A stretch of DNA of 64,000 nucleotides, from NCBI GenBank assembly GCA_963766005.1, contig CAVXYG010000008.1, forward strand, positions 573,203-637,202. Direction: 5' to 3'. Below are positions 61,415 through 64,000 of this stretch, piece by piece. A program made the position numbers and the translations under genes. The DNA comes from CAVXYG01 sp963766005 (GTDB lineage: Bacteria > Actinomycetota > Actinomycetes > S36-B12 > GCA-2699445). The stretch's first letter is position 1. Every line of letters begins with the position of its first letter. The notes below the pieces were generated by a model that was given only the letters and a program-made list of their open reading frames with translations, had not been told where the DNA came from and did not search any database.

Positions 61415-62011
61415 ATCAGCGACGAGACTCGCATCAATGAGCGGATCCGTGTCCCCGAGGTACGACTCGTGGGCCCGAACGGCGAGCAGGTCGGCATCGT
61501 CCGCATCGAGGACGCCATGCGACTGGCCGTGGAGAGCGATCTGGATCTGGTGGAGGTCGCCCCCGACGCGCGGCCACCGGTGTGCAAGCTCATGGACTAC
61601 GGCAAGTTCAAGTACGAAGCTGCGCAGAAGGCCCGTGAGGCGCGCAAGAACCAGGCGCATGCCCTCATCAAGGAGATGAAGCTGCGGCCGAAGATCGATC
61701 CCCACGACTACGAGACGAAGAAGGGCCACATCGTCCGCTTCCTCAAGGCGGGGGACAAGGTCAAGGTCACCATCATGTTCCGGGGGCGCGAGCAGTCGCG
61801 CCCGGAGCTCGGCTACCGGCTGCTGCAGCGGTTGGCCGAGGATATCGACGAGCTCGGATACGTGGAGTTCGCGCCCAAGCAGGACGGGCGCAACATGATC
61901 ATGGTGGTCGCGCCGCACAAGAAGAAGGCCGAGGCCCGGGCAGAGGCGCGGGCGGCCAAGACCCAGCAGGGCGAGGATCCGGCGGACGTCCCGTCCGGCG
62001 AGTCGCTCTGA
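61415..62011 (+). CDS. infC: Translation initiation factor IF-3 (AUC start codon)
   Basis: IF-3 checks initiator tRNA and start codon on the 30S subunit. The 198-residue protein starts at ISDETRINERIRVPEVRLVG, has DLDLVEVAPDARPPVCKLMDYGKFKYE, the linker helix, and GDKVKVTIMFRGRE in the C-domain. The conserved N-terminus coincides with ATC at 61415, 4 nt after a strong aaggagg; no ATG or GTG is placed correctly. infC in many bacteria uses AUU or AUC so that IF-3 represses its own synthesis. Upstream starts would add an unconserved Arg/Ser-rich stretch. Confidence 0.92.
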   Translation: MSDETRINERIRVPEVRLVGPNGEQVGIVRIEDAMRLAVESDLDLVEVAPDARPPVCKLMDYGKFKYEAAQKAREARKNQAHALIKEMKLRPKIDPHDYETKKGHIVRFLKAGDKVKVTIMFRGREQSRPELGYRLLQRLAEDIDELGYVEFAPKQDGRNMIMVVAPHKKKAEARAEARAAKTQQGEDPADVPSGESL

Positions 62012-62031
62012 CCGACGAACCAGGAGCAACG

Positions 62032-62229
62032 ATGCCGAAGATGAAGACCCACAGCGGCACGAAGAAGCGGGTCAAGGTGACCGGTTCCGGAAGGCTGCGG
62101 CGAGAGCAGGCCAACAAGCGGCATCTGTTGGAGGGCAAGTCCAGTCGCCGCACCCGCCGCCTGACCCCAGACGTGGACGTGAGCCCGGCCGACGCGAAGC
62201 AGGTCAAGCGCCTGCTCGGCAAGCGCTGA
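62032..62229 (+). CDS. rpmI: 50S ribosomal protein L35
   Basis: L35 is a small basic protein of the large ribosomal subunit. The 65 residues show MPKMKTHSGTKKRVKVTGSG and a C-terminal VKRLLGKR, as in other actinobacteria. It has an aggag site 8 nt upstream and lies 20 bases after infC in the standard infC-rpmI-rplT operon. Confidence 0.97.
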   Translation: MPKMKTHSGTKKRVKVTGSGRLRREQANKRHLLEGKSSRRTRRLTPDVDVSPADAKQVKRLLGKR

Positions 62230-62257
62230 TCCGCGCTCGAGAACGAAGGAGCAACAC

Positions 62258-62620
62258 ATGGCACGCGTGAAGCGGGCAGTCAACGCGCACAAGAAGCGGC
62301 GCGAGGTCCTCGAGCAGGCCTCCGGCTACCGCGGTCAGCGGTCCCGCCTGTACCGCAAGGCGAAGGAGCAGGTTGCGCACTCCGGTGTGTACGCCTTCGA
62401 CCACCGCCGCGACCGGAAGGGCGACTTCCGCCGGCTGTGGATCCAGCGGATCAACGCCGGTGCTCGGGCCAACGGGATGACCTACAACCGGTTCATCCAG
62501 GGCCTGAAGAACGCCGGCATCGAGGTCGACCGGCGGATGATGGCCGAACTGGCGGTGAACGATCCCGCTGCCTTCGCAGCGCTGGTGGAATCCGCACGCT
62601 CGGCGAACGCCTCGGCCTGA
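62258..62620 (+). CDS. rplT: 50S ribosomal protein L20
   Basis: L20 binds 23S rRNA early in assembly. The 120-residue protein has ARVKRAVNAHKKRREVLEQASGYRGQRSRLYRKAKEQ and RRLWIQRINAGARANGMTY. A gaaggag site precedes it. A terminator-like hairpin begins 19 bases after its stop codon, inside the 5' end of the next gene. Confidence 0.97.
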   Translation: MARVKRAVNAHKKRREVLEQASGYRGQRSRLYRKAKEQVAHSGVYAFDHRRDRKGDFRRLWIQRINAGARANGMTYNRFIQGLKNAGIEVDRRMMAELAVNDPAAFAALVESARSANASA

Positions 62621-62624
62621 CGCA

Positions 62625-63437
62625 ATGACGTACGGCAGCCCGGGGGGCTCCGGACCCACATCGGTCCGGTCCCCCCGGGTTTCTGCTGTCCGCAAGTTGC
62701 GGCAGCGCAGCGAGCGGGAGGCGCGCCAGCTGTTCATCGCTGAAGGGCCGCAGGCGGTCGCCGAGGCCGCAAGCGCGGTGCGGGAGGTGTACGCCACCGC
62801 CGAGGCGGCCCCGCAGTGGCCCGGCGCGGTCGTCGTCCCTGACGAGGTCCTGCAGGCAATGGCCGAGACCCGCAACCCTCAGGGCGTGCTCGCCGTGTGC
62901 CGCTTCGTGGACGTGGCCCTCGACACCATCGCCGCGCCGAACCTGTCCGCGCTGCTGTGGCAGATCAACGACCCGGGCAACGCCGGCACCGTGCTGCGGA
63001 CCGCTGACGCCGCCGGTGCCGACGCGGTGCTGTTCAGTACCGGCTCGGTCGACGTCTACAACGGCAAGTGCGTGCGCTCGACCGCCGGCTCGCTGTTCCA
63101 CGTGCCCGTGGTGCGGGACGTGGACCCGTTGGCGGCGATCGGGGCGCTTCGGTCGGCCGGGGCCACCGTGCTGGCCGCCGACGGCGGTGGCGAGTCGCTG
63201 CTGTACGACCTGCTCCCTGCCGTGCCCGGCGGTGCTGGGGTGCTGGCCGGGCCGGTGGCGTGGGTGTTCGGCAACGAGGCCCGGGGGCTGGATCGCGCGA
63301 TCGCATCGGCCTGCGACCTGACGGTGTCGATCCCGCACGCCGGAGGAGCCGAGAGCCTCAACCTGGCCGCCGCCGCGTCGGTGTGCCTGATGACGAGCGC
63401 CGCGGCGCAGGCCGGGAGGATTGTGCGGGCAGGGTAG
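62625..63437 (+). CDS. SpoU/TrmH-family RNA 2'-O-methyltransferase
   Basis: A 270-residue knotted methyltransferase for rRNA or tRNA ribose. The N-terminal domain has VSAVRKLRQRSEREARQLFIAEGPQAV. The SPOUT core has NDPGNAGTVLRTADAAGADAVLF, WVFGNEARGL and IPHAGGAESLNLAAAASV. The exact target nucleotide is unknown. ATG 62625 is the only start near the conserved region; codons 5-19 coincide with a strong terminator hairpin. The gene is 4 bases downstream of rplT. Confidence 0.92.
   Translation: MTYGSPGGSGPTSVRSPRVSAVRKLRQRSEREARQLFIAEGPQAVAEAASAVREVYATAEAAPQWPGAVVVPDEVLQAMAETRNPQGVLAVCRFVDVALDTIAAPNLSALLWQINDPGNAGTVLRTADAAGADAVLFSTGSVDVYNGKCVRSTAGSLFHVPVVRDVDPLAAIGALRSAGATVLAADGGGESLLYDLLPAVPGGAGVLAGPVAWVFGNEARGLDRAIASACDLTVSIPHAGGAESLNLAAAASVCLMTSAAAQAGRIVRAG
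62639..62682 (+). terminator. Intrinsic terminator overlapping the 5' end of the methyltransferase gene
   Basis: Arms cccggggggctccggacc (62639-62656) and ggtccggtccccccggg (62663-62679) pair over about 16 bp with a 6-base loop, followed by ttt. It lies after rplT and would end most infC-rpmI-rplT transcripts. Confidence 0.7.
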
Positions 63438-63457
63438 TCCTACGGCGGCGCACATCG

Positions 63458-63598
63458 ATGGACGCCACTGTGGTGGCTGTCACTTCGATCCCCGTCTCCC
63501 CGCTGAGGGCAAACCTGGCGAAGGTGCTCGCGGAGGTCGAGTCGAGTGGTCGAATCCTGTGGACACGCCATGACCGGGTCTTCTGGCCGGTGAGGCGG
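63458..63598 (+). pseudogene. Phd/YefM-type antitoxin, 5' fragment
   Basis: The 47 codons read VTSIPVSPLRANLAKVLAEV followed by ESSGRILWTRHDRVFWPV, the shape of the Phd/YefM fold (strand, SxARANLxxLL helix, strand ending in TRHG-like). The match stops at about 63598, where a reverse-strand IS110 fragment begins. The frame continues as chimeric sequence to 63754. No toxin gene is seen in the remaining window. Confidence 0.5.
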
Positions 63599-63677
63599 CC
63601 CGCGCCGCCTGGAAGCGGACGCACACCTTGGCGTCCTTCTTGGACACGTCCATGCCGGCGCAGCGGGTGGATGACAT
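63594..63677 (-). pseudogene. IS110-family transposase, N-terminal fragment
   Basis: MSSTRCAGMDVSKKDAKVCV and then RFQAA on the minus strand match the N-terminus of IS110 transposases, including the first catalytic Asp in GMDVSKKDA. Similarity ends within 28 codons at the junction with the antitoxin fragment. Confidence 0.65.
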
Positions 63678-64000
63678 CGCGGGCTGATCACTCCGTTCCG
63701 TTCGGTCAGAGCGACCTGCGCCGAGGTGAGTCGGGTTCCAGCAGAGGAGTCTGAGTCACGTGCTCACGGCCAGGATCCTCGGTTCCCGCGGAAGTCCTCC
63801 GACGCCACGCTCGATGGCAGGCACAGGCACTACTGGTTGTTCGTCGTCCGGCCTCGGCGCACCGGACGCGCCGACCGATCTTCCACCTCCACCGTTGGCC
63901 GATTGCCATGCGGTGCTTGATCGGAACTCAGAACGCAGCTCGCTCGACCCACCAGCTTGCGCAATCGAGCAGCCGACGATCGCCGATCATGCCGCAAGCT
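63678..64000. other. Right end of window, no gene supported
   Basis: The 320 bases next to the IS110 fragment have no conserved frame. They may hold the left end of the IS110 relative or unrelated chromosomal DNA continuing past the window. Confidence 0.4.

Noticed and set aside
1..64000. tRNA or rRNA genes
   Set aside because: No T-loop/acceptor pairs or rRNA segments were recognised by eye on either strand; a tRNA scan would settle this.

Overview
This is a 64 kb stretch of a high-GC actinobacterial chromosome. The taxonomic call rests on a BldD orthologue, an actinobacterial IHF (mIHF), a PriA-type HisA with no trpF in the window, an ATPase-degenerate primosomal PriA, an HGxxPAAW small membrane protein, and many start codons placed 6-7 nt behind TANNNT boxes (leaderless transcripts). 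Nearly all of it is core metabolism and information processing; no rRNA, tRNA or CRISPR was seen.

Layout. 0-1 kb: tail of a wall-anchored surface protein and a YbaK-type deacylase. 1-8.8 kb: his genes (hisD, hisC, hisB, hisH, priA/hisA, hisF on the other strand, hisI) with an F420-type oxidoreductase and a TIGR03085 protein. 8.8-17.7 kb: trpE, an HGxxPAAW protein, a two-component pair, trpC, trpB, trpA, a DsbA-like protein and lgt. 18.7-26.4 kb: gltB, gltD and pyk. 26.8-37.6 kb: bldD divergent from a tightly overlapping pyrimidine operon (pyrR, pyrB, pyrC, a membrane protein, carA, carB, pyrK, pyrD). 37.8-39.2 kb: a lipoprotein joining an OpuAC-type binding domain to an Rpf/transglycosylase-like domain. 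39.3-49.7 kb: pyrF, mIHF, gmk, rpoZ, coaBC, metK, priA, fmt, rsmB, rpe. 49.9-52.6 kb: an island with ISL3-type ends and a serine hydrolase, lying between rpe and ribD. 52.8-57.4 kb: ribD, ribE, ribBA, ribH, then hisE and hisG. 57.4-61.2 kb: a KTTA-repeat protein, a carboxyltransferase-like protein and a DUF1844 protein. 61.4-63.4 kb: infC, rpmI, rplT and a SpoU methyltransferase. The last 0.5 kb holds a broken Phd-type antitoxin abutting an IS110 fragment.

The genes form linked nitrogen-rich pathways: histidine and tryptophan synthesis (PriA probably serves both), glutamate synthase, UMP synthesis with its carbamoyl-phosphate synthase, and riboflavin synthesis. Control signals visible in the DNA include two PyrR-binding loops ahead of pyrR, one enclosing the ribosome-binding site; an AUC start codon for infC; and a TATGAT promoter for gltB.

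The less ordinary features are the lipoprotein-transglycosylase fusion, the ISL3-bracketed hydrolase, a nested-hairpin element present twice (18.25 and 26.70 kb), the mIHF N-terminal extension, the KTTA/IDL-repeat protein, and a strong terminator hairpin inside the first codons of the SpoU methyltransferase. All calls come from reading the sequence by eye; no database search was run.
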